Both the position numbers and the translations under genes were made by a program. DNA of 64,000 nucleotides from Apium graveolens (taxonomy: Eukaryota; Streptophyta; Magnoliopsida; Apiales; Apiaceae), in the NCBI RefSeq assembly GCF_009905375.1, contig NC_133653.1, positions 64,391,414 to 64,455,413 of the forward strand, given 5' to 3'. Below, piece by piece: positions 1 through 9,515 of the stretch. Every line of letters begins with the position of its first letter. Positions within the stretch are counted from its first letter, which is position 1. The notes beneath the pieces were generated by a model. It did not search any database, was not told where the DNA came from, and saw only the letters and a list, made by a program, of their open reading frames with translations.

Positions 1-95
1 TGAGAAAGTAAATGAAGATGCATCTTTACCTTCCAGTGATGGTAATTGTCTTTGTCCAGAAAAGGAATCTTGACTCCAACATCCTTCTTGTTCAT
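1..95 (-). CDS. Element D gag, N-terminal fragment (runs off the window)
   Basis: The minus-strand ATG is at 95-93, 47 bases after the primer-binding site. The visible 31 codons start MNKKDVGVKIPFLDKDNYHH and continue into the tryptophan-containing segment typical of Ty1/copia gag N termini. They match the start of element B gag at 4032 almost residue for residue. Gag forms the cytoplasmic virus-like particle that packages element RNA. No break is visible in this short piece. Confidence 0.8.
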   Translation of the reverse strand, partial: MNKKDVGVKIPFLDKDNYHHWKVKMHLHLLS

Positions 96-141
96 CTTGT
101 TATTTGTTGTGATCTTTAAACTCTTTGTTCTTCAAGAGCTA

Positions 142-153
142 GCTCTGATACCA
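142..153 (-). promoter_or_regulatory. Element D primer-binding site for tRNA-iMet
   Basis: The minus strand reads TGGTATCAGAGC two bases inside the LTR end. It is complementary to the 3' end of plant initiator tRNA-Met, the usual primer of minus-strand DNA synthesis in plant LTR elements. Confidence 0.85.
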
Positions 154-155
154 AT

Positions 156-1235
156 TGTTAGTCCCTAACAATGCAACAAGAATTATAGAAGGGGGGTTGA
201 ATGGAATTCTTGAAACTTTTTATGAATTATAAAATGTTCTAACTTAAAATATATATGACAGTGTTTTGATTTGCAAAGTGCAGAATGACAAGTTAAATAC
301 GAATCAAACACAAAGTAATAAAAATTCAAGTCTTTAAAATTTTCTGGTGGATTTGAATGTATCCACCAGAGATATATATATATCAAGAGAACTCTGTGAA
401 GCTTGGATAGCTCACAGCTGCTTACAAATAAGAACAACTAAACTTACAGAGAAATGCTAAGGATACAGCTTACAATTGTTTCTCTGAGAATTTTCTTGCT
501 TAGTCTTCTTGTTGTTCTATTTGCTACTCTTGGTTTATATATCACCAAAATTACACGATAATAGGACAAGATAATAAAACAAAACCTATCAAGTTTAATA
601 CTATGTTGCTCCATTACTCTATTCCAGCATCTTTGAATATCTTCATAATAGCATGGAAATGGCAATGCTTCTTTGTTCTCAAAAACCCTATTGAATAGGC
701 TTCCACATTTATTTTGCATACACTCGACGCATGTGACTGTGTTGTCACTGTCAACAGATGTTTAAATTGATTATCAGTCGGGTACATGATCATCCGTCGG
801 GTTGCCTTGTTGATCATCCGTCGAGTAGCTTTATTGTTCATCCGTCGGGTTGCCTTGTTGATCATCCGTCGAGTAGCTTTATTGTTCATCCGTCGGGTAG
901 CTATTTGGCACTAGACTTCATTTCATTTATGCAGAATTACAAGACATCATCTATGTACAATTAATCAACCTATTCTGCATATCTAATTAAAGTCAACATG
1001 ACTTATATTCTACTTACAGAATCTAAACAAAGGAGTTTACAGAGATGTGCTACATGACTTATTATTACACAAGCTACTCACTCGATGGATGTCAAATCAT
1101 CATCCGTCGGGACTATATTGAGTCATCCATCGGGACTATATTTGTTTATCCGTCGAGTGCTACATATTTCACTAAGTTAAATCTACTAAGGTGTTTTGTT
1201 AATGAAATCATCAAGTTCACAATATATTCACAACA
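156..1235 (-). repeat. Element D 5' LTR (1080 bp)
   Basis: On the minus strand the LTR runs from TGTTGTGAATATATTG at 1235 to ...GACTAACA at 156, so it has TGTT...AACA ends. It carries the module CGACGGAT / ATCCGTCG many times: an inverted pair at 1079-1090 and 1148-1159 with two more modules between, and an array at 791-901 with a perfect 48-bp unit repeated twice (791-838, 839-886) plus a partial third. A TATA box (minus strand TATATAAACC, about 532-541) lies downstream of these arrays. The LTR of B has the same plan with fewer array units. Confidence 0.88.
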
Positions 1236-1240
1236 GTGAC

Positions 1241-2934
1241 CTTTGTACACAACAGCAAAGGATTCAAAATGGGATATGGAAAGAATGTTTTGAAAATGTT
1301 GTCTTTGATTAATGTAGCACTGGTAGCTGACCTTGAAGTGGGTCTTTTCAGAATTAGCATATTGTAGACAATGGTCTCAAGTCTTATTCTACAAGGAGGA
1401 TGCACTGTTATCAGCAAGAAAACTGGTAAAGTTGCTCTTAAGGGAGCAAGGAAAGGAAGCTTGTTTGTTGCATACTTAGACTCAACAAATAAGGATGGTA
1501 TTTACTGATTCTACACCAAGACATCAGAAGAACAAAGCAAGCTATGGCATAAGAAGTTGTCTCACTTGAATTTCAAGGCAATTAACAACTTAGTCAAAAA
1601 GGAGTTAGTGAGAGACATGCCCAAGCTGGAGTTTGCTCAAGTTGAAGTCTGTGAAGCTTGTCAGAAAGGAAAGATGAAAAGATCTAGTCACAAGTCAAAA
1701 ACTGTGATATCTATTAGTGAACCCTTGCAACTTATTCACATGGACTTGTTTGGGCCAGTAAATGTCTTATCTATTTCAAGGAACATATATGCACTTGTGA
1801 TGGTGGATGATTTCTCAAGATACACTTGGGTAGAGTTCATGTACTCTAAAGATGAAACTCCACACATCATAATTGAGCACATTAAGAAGATAGAAAAATA
1901 GGCTGAGGATTACAATTGTGTGAAAAGACTGAGAAGTGACAATGGAACAGAATTCAGAAATGCTACATTAAGTGAATTCTGCAAAGGCAAGGGCATTGTT
2001 CAAGAATTCTCAGCTGCCAGGACACCTCAACAAAATGGAGTAGTTGAGAGAAAGAACATAACATTGGTTGAAGCTACTTGAACAATGCTGCAAGATGCCA
2101 AGTTGCCAACAAGTTTCTGGGAAGAGGCTGTCAACACTGCATGTTATACTCTGAACAGTTATCTTATTAACAAGGCACATGGAAAGTCACCCTACTCAAT
2201 CATGTCCAAGAGAAAGCCTATTGTAAAGCATCTTCATGTGTTTGGAAGCAAGTGTTACATTTTGAAAGACAACTCTGAATATGTGGGAAAATTTGACTCA
2301 AAGTTCTTTGAAGCAATTTTTCTGGGATATTCACTGGAAAGAACAGCCTACAAAGTCTATGTGATTGATCAAAAGAAGATCATGGAAAGCACAAATATGA
2401 CCTTTGATGATGACAAGTGTCCAGGATTTGAATGCCTTGATGACAATGAAGCTGAAGCCCTTGCATTTGAAAACCTCAACATTGATAGTGATTCTGATGA
2501 AGAAGTCGAAGTTAATGCATAACAAATGATGAATGAAGAGACTTGTGAACAGGAAAATTATGGGAATGGAAGCTCATCTCAAACACCTGAAATTGATAGC
2601 ACAAACTCAGGGGGAGAAAGAGAAGAAGGATCTACCAGTCACACCAATAATGAAGAAAATGATGAAGGCACAAGTCAACAAACTCACATAGTAAAGTGGG
2701 ATAGAAGTCACTCCAGAGAAACAATTATTGGTGATCCTACTGATGGTGTGAGAACTAGAAGTGCAACTGCTAATGAGTGCCTACATGCATGTTTTCAGTC
2801 CCAAGTAGATCCTAAGAAAATTGATGAAGCTCTATTGGATCCTGACTGGATATCTGCCATGCAGGAAGAGCTGAATCAGTTTGAAAGAAGCAAAGTCTGG
2901 GAGTTAGTTCCTGTACCAAAGAACAGAAGCATTA
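1241..2934 (+). pseudogene. Element A pol, first part: protease end, integrase, start of RT (broken)
   Basis: From about 1245 the frame gives the C-terminal part of the copia protease region and the pre-integrase segment. The integrase zinc finger follows (WHKKLSH, then CEACQKGK, about 1540-1675). The catalytic core has an aspartate in HMDLFGP (about 1738), a second in RSDNGTEF (about 1933) and the glutamate in GVVERKN (about 2040). An acidic, serine-rich linker follows (2400-2790). The RT N terminus ([15 protein letters not shown]) starts near 2838. In-frame stops are at about 1506, 1899 (TAG), 2079 (TGA in a tryptophan position) and 2520 (TAA). The gene stops at 2934 because B is inserted; it resumes in frame at 35972. 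Integrase joins element cDNA to host DNA in the nucleus. Confidence 0.85.
2930..2934 (+). other. Target-site duplication CATTA, left copy (element B)
   Basis: CATTA sits directly before the B 5' LTR and again directly after its 3' LTR at 35967-35971. Joining across it restores continuous RT coding of element A. Confidence 0.93.
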
Positions 2935-3971
2935 TGTTGGGAATATGTTGTGTATTTGATGATTACATTAACAAAACACCTTAGTAGATTTAACTTATTG
3001 AAAATGTAGCACCCGACGGATGATCAATTATAGTCCCGACGGATGATTCAATATAGTCCTGACGGATGACTAATTGATATCCATCGGGTGAGTAGCTTAT
3101 GTAACAATAAGTCATGTAGCACATTTCTGTAAACATCTTTGTGTAGATTCTGTAGTACCATATAAGTCATATTGACTTTAATTAGATATGCAGAATAGGT
3201 TGATTAAGTGTAAATATAAGATGTCTTGTAATTTTGCATAAGTGAAATGAAGTCAAGTGTCAAATAGCTACCCGACGGATGATCAACAAAGCTACCCGAC
3301 GGATGATCAACAAGGCAACCCGACGGATGACAAGCATGTACCCGACGGATGATCAATTCAAACATCTGTTGATAGTGACAACACAGTCACATGCGTCGGG
3401 TGTTTGTAAAAGGAATGTGGCAGCCTATTTAACAGGAAATGAAGAACAAAGGAGCATTACCATTTCCATGCAAGATTAAGAAGATTTTCAAAGATGCTGG
3501 AATAGAGGAGTGAAGCAGCATGGAGTTTGACTTGATAGTTTTGTTTTATTATCATGTCTTATTACCATGTAAACTTGGTGATATATAAACCAAGTGTAGC
3601 TAGGAGAACAAATAACTAAGCAAACACTTTTAGAAGAGAAATATAAAAAGCTGTAACTGCTAAGAATTTCTCTGTAGTTTGTTTGTTCACTTGTAAAGCA
3701 GCTGTGAGACAATTTGTTCTTCACAGAGTTCTTAAATCAATATATATATATATATATCTGGTGGATACTTTCAAATCCACCAGAAAGTTTTAAAAACTTG
3801 TGTTTTTATTACTTTATGTTTTTGATTTATTTAACTTGTGATTCCGCACATTGCAAATCAAAACACTTATATATAGTTTGAGTTAGAATATTTTATAGTT
3901 CAAGAAAAGTTTACTAGAATTACATTCAACCCCCCCTTCTGTAATTCTTGCTGCATTGTTAGGGAATAACA
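2935..3971 (+). repeat. Element B 5' LTR (1037 bp)
   Basis: Begins TGTTGGGAATATG and ends GGGAATAACA. Modules with core CGACGGAT lie at 3011-3089 (three direct, one inverted) and at about 3268-3356 (four copies 22-24 bp apart). A TATA box (TATATAAAC, 3582-3589) follows, then a short TA microsatellite near 3740. The likely layout is U3 with modules, core promoter near 3582, then R/U5. The 3' LTR copy is split by element F. Confidence 0.92.
3011..3089 (+). promoter_or_regulatory. Inverted module pair enclosing two direct modules in U3 of B
   Basis: The 11-mer ACCCGACGGAT (3011-3021) and ATCCATCGGGT (3079-3089) are complementary except at one position, with two further direct modules between them. 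The same arrangement with a changed outer base pair is present in the LTRs of C and D. A regulatory role is inferred from position about 500 bp upstream of the TATA box. Confidence 0.6.
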
Positions 3972-3973
3972 AT

Positions 3974-3984
3974 TGGTATCAGAG
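3974..3984 (+). promoter_or_regulatory. Element B primer-binding site for tRNA-iMet
   Basis: TGGTATCAGAG starts two bases after the LTR end. It matches the initiator tRNA-Met primer site used by most plant LTR elements, with a mismatch after the eleventh base. Confidence 0.88.
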
Positions 3985-4031
3985 AAAGCTCTTGAAGCAA
4001 AAAGAGTTTAAAGATCACAACAAACAGCAAG

Positions 4032-6320
4032 ATGAACAAGAAGGATATTGGAGTCAAGATTCCTTTTCTGGACAAAGATAATTACCATCACTGGAAGGTA
4101 AATATGCATCTTCATCTACTTTCTCAAGATGAGGCCTATGTGGATTGCATAGAGAGAGGTCCTCATGTACAAATGAGAGTTGCAACTGGAAATGAGCCAT
4201 CAGTTGCCAAGCCAAGGCATGAATGGTCAGATCCTGATATTGAACAAGTCAGGAAAGACAAGAAGGCCATGAATATTTTATTCAATGGAGTTGATGGTGA
4301 CATGTTTGACAACATCATAAATTACAAGACAGCCAAGGAGGTTTGGGACACCATTCAAATAATTTGTGATGGCACCGAACAAGTTAGAGAAAACAAGATG
4401 CAGTTAATAATTCAGCAATATGAGCATTTCCACTGTAAAGAAGGTGAAACTCTCACTGATATCTTTAGTAGATTTCAAAAGCTACTAAATGCTCTGAAGC
4501 TACATGGAAGAGTCTACCAAACCAAAGATTCTAACCTCAAATTCCTGAGATCCCTTCCAAAAGAATGGAAACCAATGACAGTCTCCTTGAGAAATTCACA
4601 AGAATACAAGGAGTTTACACTAGAGAGACTATATGGCATTCTAAAGACTTATGAGCTTGAAATAGAGCAAGATGAAAGAATGGAGAAAGGGAGAAAGAAA
4701 AGAGGGTCCATTGCACTGGTTGCTGAGTTAGAGAAAGAGAAGGAGATGAAGATAGAAGCTGTTGAGTCTACTTCAAAGGTCTGTGAAAACAAGGGCAAGG
4801 GGCTGGTAGCAGAAAATGAAGATTCTTTGAGCCAAGATGATATGGATAATATTGATGAACATCTTGCATTTCTTTCCAGAAGATTTGCCAAGCTCAAGTT
4901 CAAGAAGAACTTTGGAGCAGCTAAACCAAATAGAAACATGGTGGATAAATCAAAATTCAAGTGTTTCAAATGTGGCTTGGAAGGGCACTTTGCCAGTGAG
5001 TGTAGAAAGTCAAATTCCAGCAAGAAGAAGTTTGAGCCTGTGGATTATAAACAGAAGTATTTTGAGTTGCTCAAACAAAAAGAAAGAGCTTTTATCACAC
5101 AAGAAAATGACTGGGCAGCAGAAGGTCGGGATGAGGATGATGATGTCAGCTATGTCAATCTAGCCCGAATGGCCAAGTCTGATGAAACAGAGACAAGTTC
5201 TTCAAGTAATCAGGTAATCACCACTAACCTTGCACACTTATCGAAAGCTGAGTGTAATGATGCAATAAATGACATGTCTACAGAATTATATCAATTGCGT
5301 GTTACACTTAAGTCCCTCACTAAGGAAAATGCTAAAATCAAAGAAAATAATTTGTTTTTAAGTTAGAGGAATAATGTGCTAGAGCCTCAGTTTATTGAAT
5401 TTGAAAAATTGAGAATAGAATGTAAGATTGCTAAGGAGGTATTAACTGAGTCCTTGAAGAAAGAAGAAATTTTGAAGAAGCAACTTGATTGTGAACTGGA
5501 GGTGATTAAGGCATGGAAATCACCTAGAGATATCCATGCTCAAATCACCAAAGTTCAAGGTATTGAGTCCTTCTATGATGCAGCCTGGAAAAAGAGTAAA
5601 GAGAAGCTGGTATCCAATTTGGTTGAAGGATTTCTAACAGATGTAGACTCGACGGATGATGAGAGTCATCCTTCGGATAATCAAAAAGATTATCCGTCGA
5701 GTGACATAAATCCTTATCCGTCGGCTGTGAGCAAACCTGTGAGTAAAGCCAAACTTGCCAAGTTAAATGAAAAATATGGATTAGTTTCCAAAAACTTTAT
5801 TTCAGGAGAATCAAGTCTAGTGAAGAAGGAGAAGAAATTGAATGTTGGTCATCTGTCCATCAAGCAATTGAATGAAAGACTAGAAAAGATTGAGGTTAAA
5901 ACAGAGGCTAAAAGGAAAAACAATAGAAATGGAAAAGTAGGGATTAACAAACATAACAACTACAAACCTGATAAGTATGCTCCAAGAAAAATATGTGTTA
6001 AGTGTGGAAGTGTTAATCATCTATCTGTTAATTGCAAAATTGCCATGCCTACTTCCATGACTATACCACCTTCTTTTCCCAACATGAGTGTTATGCCTTC
6101 TCTGCCTATGAATGCTATGTCTGCACAAAATATGAATGCACAATTTTCCAATATACCGTTTGCACCTAATCATTATTATGCTGCATTTAGTATGCCTCAA
6201 ATGCCACTTAGCATGCCCTACTGGAATAACATGTTTGCAAATAGCATGCCATTTCCTGTTAATCAAAATATGCATGATAATTCAGAAAGAAGCTTGATTC
6301 AACAATTGAAGAACCTTTGT
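4032..6320 (+). pseudogene. Element B gag (one premature stop, C-terminal part fused to a deletion)
   Basis: The ATG at 4032 opens a 444-codon frame ending at a TAG at 5364-5366; the same frame continues to 6389 without another stop before the deletion point, so one base change splits the gene. Features in order: copia gag N terminus with DNYHHW, the gag core (about residues 60-210), a lysine/glutamate-rich segment, a first zinc knuckle (CFKCGLEGHFASEC, about 4962-5003), a long acidic and coiled-coil-prone region, and a second knuckle (CVKCGSVNHLSVNC, about 5995-6036). Two knuckles are a sirevirus trait. A methionine/proline-rich tail follows. The frame also crosses several regulatory-type modules (5647-5725), which read as D/H-PS-type peptides. 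Confidence 0.82.
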
Positions 6321-7192
6321 AACTGCTACACATGGATTTGTTTGGACCAGTCAATGTGTTGTCCATCTCAAGGAAAAGATTTTGCCTAGTAATTGTAGAA
6401 GATTTCTCAAAGTTCTCTTGGACATATTTCCTTAAGTCCAAAGATGAGGCTAGTGAAATCATCATCAATCACATAAGGCAAGTCAACAATCATCCTGATT
6501 TCAAAGTTAGAAGAATCAGGAGTGACAATGGAACTGAGTTTAAGAATTCTGTCATGAGAGCATTTTGTGAAGAGAATGGGATTATGCATGAGTTTTCAGC
6601 AGCAAGAACTCCACAACAAAATAGAGTAGTAGAAAGAAAGAACAGATCACTTATTGAAGCTACATGGACAATGCTTGAAGAATCAAAGTTACCAACATAC
6701 TTCTGGGCTGAAGATGTAAATACTGCATGCTACACTCAAAATATTTCTTTGGTTAATCAAGCAAAATGCATGACTCCCTACCAATTGTTCAAGAACAAGA
6801 AGCCAACTCTAAATTTTCTTCTTGTCTTTGGCTGCAAATGTTATATCTTGAGAAATCAAACTGATCAAAATGGGAAGTTTGATGCTAAAGCAGATGAAGG
6901 AATTTTTGTTGGATATGCTGTCGGTAAAGCATACAAAGTCTACAATCTGAGAACCAACATTGTTATGGAATCAATACATGTTGTGTTTGATGATAAAAAG
7001 ATTGAAGAACTGCAAGATGGAGATTACCATGAGAGCCTCAAGTTTGAAAATGTGGAGATGGTTAGTGATGACAGTGATGATGAAAGTGATCAAAAAACTA
7101 CAACTAAGGATAATGCAGAAAAACCTACAACTAGTGAAGCTAATAACTCAACCTCCCTCGAGTTACAAAATGCTTCATCCGTCAGGAGATAA
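6321..7192 (+). pseudogene. Element B integrase (N-terminal zinc finger deleted)
   Basis: The sequence jumps from gag tail to the integrase core at about 6320-6332; protease, the pre-integrase segment and the HHCC finger are absent. The core keeps the first aspartate (HMDLFGP), the second (RSDNGTEF, about 6518) and the glutamate (VVERKN, about 6625), then the GKFD...GIFVGY segment near 6870-6925 that is conserved in copia integrases. It ends at a TAA (7190-7192) inside the acidic linker, where modules again occur (7155-7260). Element A, which keeps the missing finger at 1540-1675, shows what was lost. Confidence 0.85.
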
Positions 7193-9014
7193 TCTGCATC
7201 ATCCATCGGGAGACAATCAGCTTCATCCATCGGAACTTAAAATACACCATCTATCGGGTCATCAAAAGAAGCTAAAAGTTAGAATATATCACTTACAGAA
7301 AGATCCCCTTTCTCAAATCATAGACTCACAAACTCAGGGAGAGTTTCTAATAATCAAAACTCAATCACACATCAAGACAATAATGACGCCTCTTCATCTA
7401 GAGCTAATCTACCTCAACAAAGAAAATGGACAAAGGATCACCCATTTGAGCTCATCATTGGTGATGTATCTTTTAGAGTTCAAACAAGGAGAGCAACTCA
7501 AGAAGAATGTCTATATAGCAGCTTCTTATCTAAGGAAGAACCAAAGAAGGTAGAAGAAGCTTTGTTGGATCTTGATTGGATTTTAGCTATGCAGGAGGAG
7601 CTAAACCAATTTCAAAGGAACAATGTTTGGAAGCTGGTACCCAAGCCTAAAGGAAAGAATCCAATAGATACCAAATGGGTATTCAGAAACAAGTTGGATG
7701 AAAATGGCATAGTAGTCAGGAACAAAGCTAGATTGGTTGCTAAAGGTTATTGTCAACAAGAAGGAATAGATTTTGATGAAACCTTTGCTCCTGTTGCAAG
7801 ACTTGAAGCCATCAGAATGGAGATTCGGAAGAGGAAGTCTATGTTAGTCAGCCTCCTGGTTTTGAAGATCCAAATCTGCATGATCATGTATACTATCTTT
7901 TAAAAGGACTCTATGGATTGAAGCAAGCACCTATAGCTTGGTCTGACACTTTGTCAAAGTTTCTTTTAGAGAATCACTTCACTAGAGGTACTGTAGATAA
8001 AACTTTATTCTTTAGAAATGTTAATGGCTCTAGCATACTTGTTCAAATTTATGTAGATGACATTATTTTTGGCTCTATAGATGAAAAACTTTGCAAAAAG
8101 TTTGCCAAATTGATGCAAAGTAAGTATGAAATGAGCATAATGGGAGAACTAACTTACTTTCTTGGTTTTTAAGTTAAGCAAGATAGTGATGGAATATTCA
8201 TTAGTCAAACTAAATACATTTATGACCTTTTAAAGAAGTTTGAACTAATGGATTGCATATCTGTAAAAACTCCTATGGCCACTGCAACTAAACTTGAATT
8301 AAACACTACCGAAAAGTCTGTGGATATTTCAAGTTATAGAGGCATGGTTGGCTCACTTCTATACTTGACAGCTAGTAGGCCAGATATAATGTTTGCTACA
8401 TGTCTTTGTACTAGATTTCAGGCTGATCCTAGAGAATCTCATTTAATTGCTATTAAGAGAATTTTCAGATATCTCAAAGGTACACCAAAACTTGGCATTT
8501 GGTACCCTAGAGATTCTGGTTTTGATCTAACTGGTTATTCAGATGCAGATTATGTAGGTTGTAGAATTGATAGAAAAATTACAACAGGAACCTGTCAATT
8601 TCTAGGAAACAAGCTTGTGTCCTGGTTCAGTAAAAAGCAAAATTCAGTCTCTACTTCTACAGCAGAAGCTGAATATATTGCTGCTGGCAGTTGCTGTGCA
8701 CAGATTTTATGGATGAAAAACCAATTGCTAGACTATGGTCTGCAAGTGGAAAGAATTCCTATTTCTGTGATAACACAAGTGCAATTGCCATCACTGAAAA
8801 TCCAGTACAGCATTCAAGAACAAAGCACATAGACATCAAGTACCACTTCATAAGGGAACATGTAATGAATGGTACTGTGGAACTACATTTTGTTCCAAGT
8901 GAAAATCAGCTTGCAGATATATTTACCAAGCCACTGGATAAATCCACCTTTTTAAGGTTGGTAAGTGAGTTAGGTATGTTAATTATTCTTGAATCTTCCC
9001 AGATATTTTTCTAG
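7193..9014 (+). pseudogene. Element B reverse transcriptase and RNase H (deleted and frameshifted)
   Basis: 7193-7560 is the hydrophilic linker with frameshifts. RT starts at 7562 ([15 protein letters not shown]). At about 7820 a short deletion removes the stretch carrying the first catalytic aspartate (the MDVKSAF motif that A keeps near 36170). The following part is out of frame until 7918, where the YVDDIIFGS box appears (about 8050). A TAA at 8170 replaces a glutamine. RNase H runs from 8248 (SRPDIMFATCL; GYSDADYVG; STAEAEYIA) and shifts frame near 8755, ending at the conserved ADIFTKPL segment (about 8915) and the stop at 9012-9014. It cannot make active enzyme. Confidence 0.86.
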
Positions 9015-9395
9015 TTGTAATGCAGCCAGAAATTTAATTGATTTTTCAGTCTTGGATGAAATTTTGGCTAAGTCAAAATATATATCCCGACGGATGATCA
9101 TTATCCATTGAGTTCGATCATCCTTCGGAATACAATTTGTTAATAAAATCAATTATTTTTCTGGAATATTTATAACTTGACGGATAACTGATTTATCCTC
9201 ATCCGTCGAATTGTCTCAATCCTAGCCGTTAATTTTATGAACATTATCCATCGAGTATACTTACAGTTTGTAAGGATAACGCGACGGATAAGTGATGGAA
9301 TTTTTACAGTACATTTTTTAAACAGCTATTTTGGGAAATTTATATTGGTCACTTTATTTTACTTTATTATTTTTTGACAGTTATTTTTGAGAAAG
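9015..9395 (+). promoter_or_regulatory. Element B spacer between pol and ORF3, with module cluster
   Basis: This non-coding spacer holds at least six modules in both orientations (about 9086-9100, 9118-9126, 9177-9188, 9200-9208, 9245-9255, 9281-9291). They resemble those in the LTR upstream of its TATA box. The equivalent spacer in C (14396-14798) has them at matching positions. The layout suggests a second promoter region for the downstream ORF. Confidence 0.6.
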
Positions 9396-9402
9396 TATAA
9401 AA
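9396..9402 (+). promoter_or_regulatory. Internal TATA box upstream of element B ORF3
   Basis: TATAAAA lies 120 bp before the ORF3 ATG at 9516, followed by a long CT-rich leader with a TCTCTCTCTC run just before the ATG. This is the typical composition of a plant TATA promoter and 5' leader. C has the same arrangement. Confidence 0.6.
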
Positions 9403-9515
9403 GCAAAATTCATTTTCATTACTTTTCTTTTATCATTCTCAATTCATCTACTCTAACTTCTTCCTTTCTCAAAAGCAATTACCCTCTCTCTCTCTGCAAT
9501 TTTCACTCTCTAACA

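Larger units (their letters stand above)
1..1235 (-). mobile_element. Element D: 5' end of a minus-strand sirevirus-type Ty1/copia retrotransposon
   Basis: Seen: read on the minus strand, an LTR (1235 down to 156) is followed by a primer-binding site and the first codons of gag, which run off the left edge. The same order and nearly the same sequence occur on the plus strand at 2935-4130 in element B, so D and B belong to one family in opposite orientation. The right-hand boundary is sharp: at 1236 the sequence becomes protease-region coding sequence of element A. The other LTR and the matching target duplication lie outside the window, so the insertion is inferred from one end only. Confidence 0.85.

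Noticed and set aside
758..964. Plus-strand 68-codon ORF with repeated HPSG/HPSS peptides
   Set aside because: It is the translation of the module array in the D LTR; no independent coding evidence.
4649..5023. Minus-strand 124-codon ORF within gag of B
   Set aside because: Antisense shadow of the lysine/glutamate-rich gag region.
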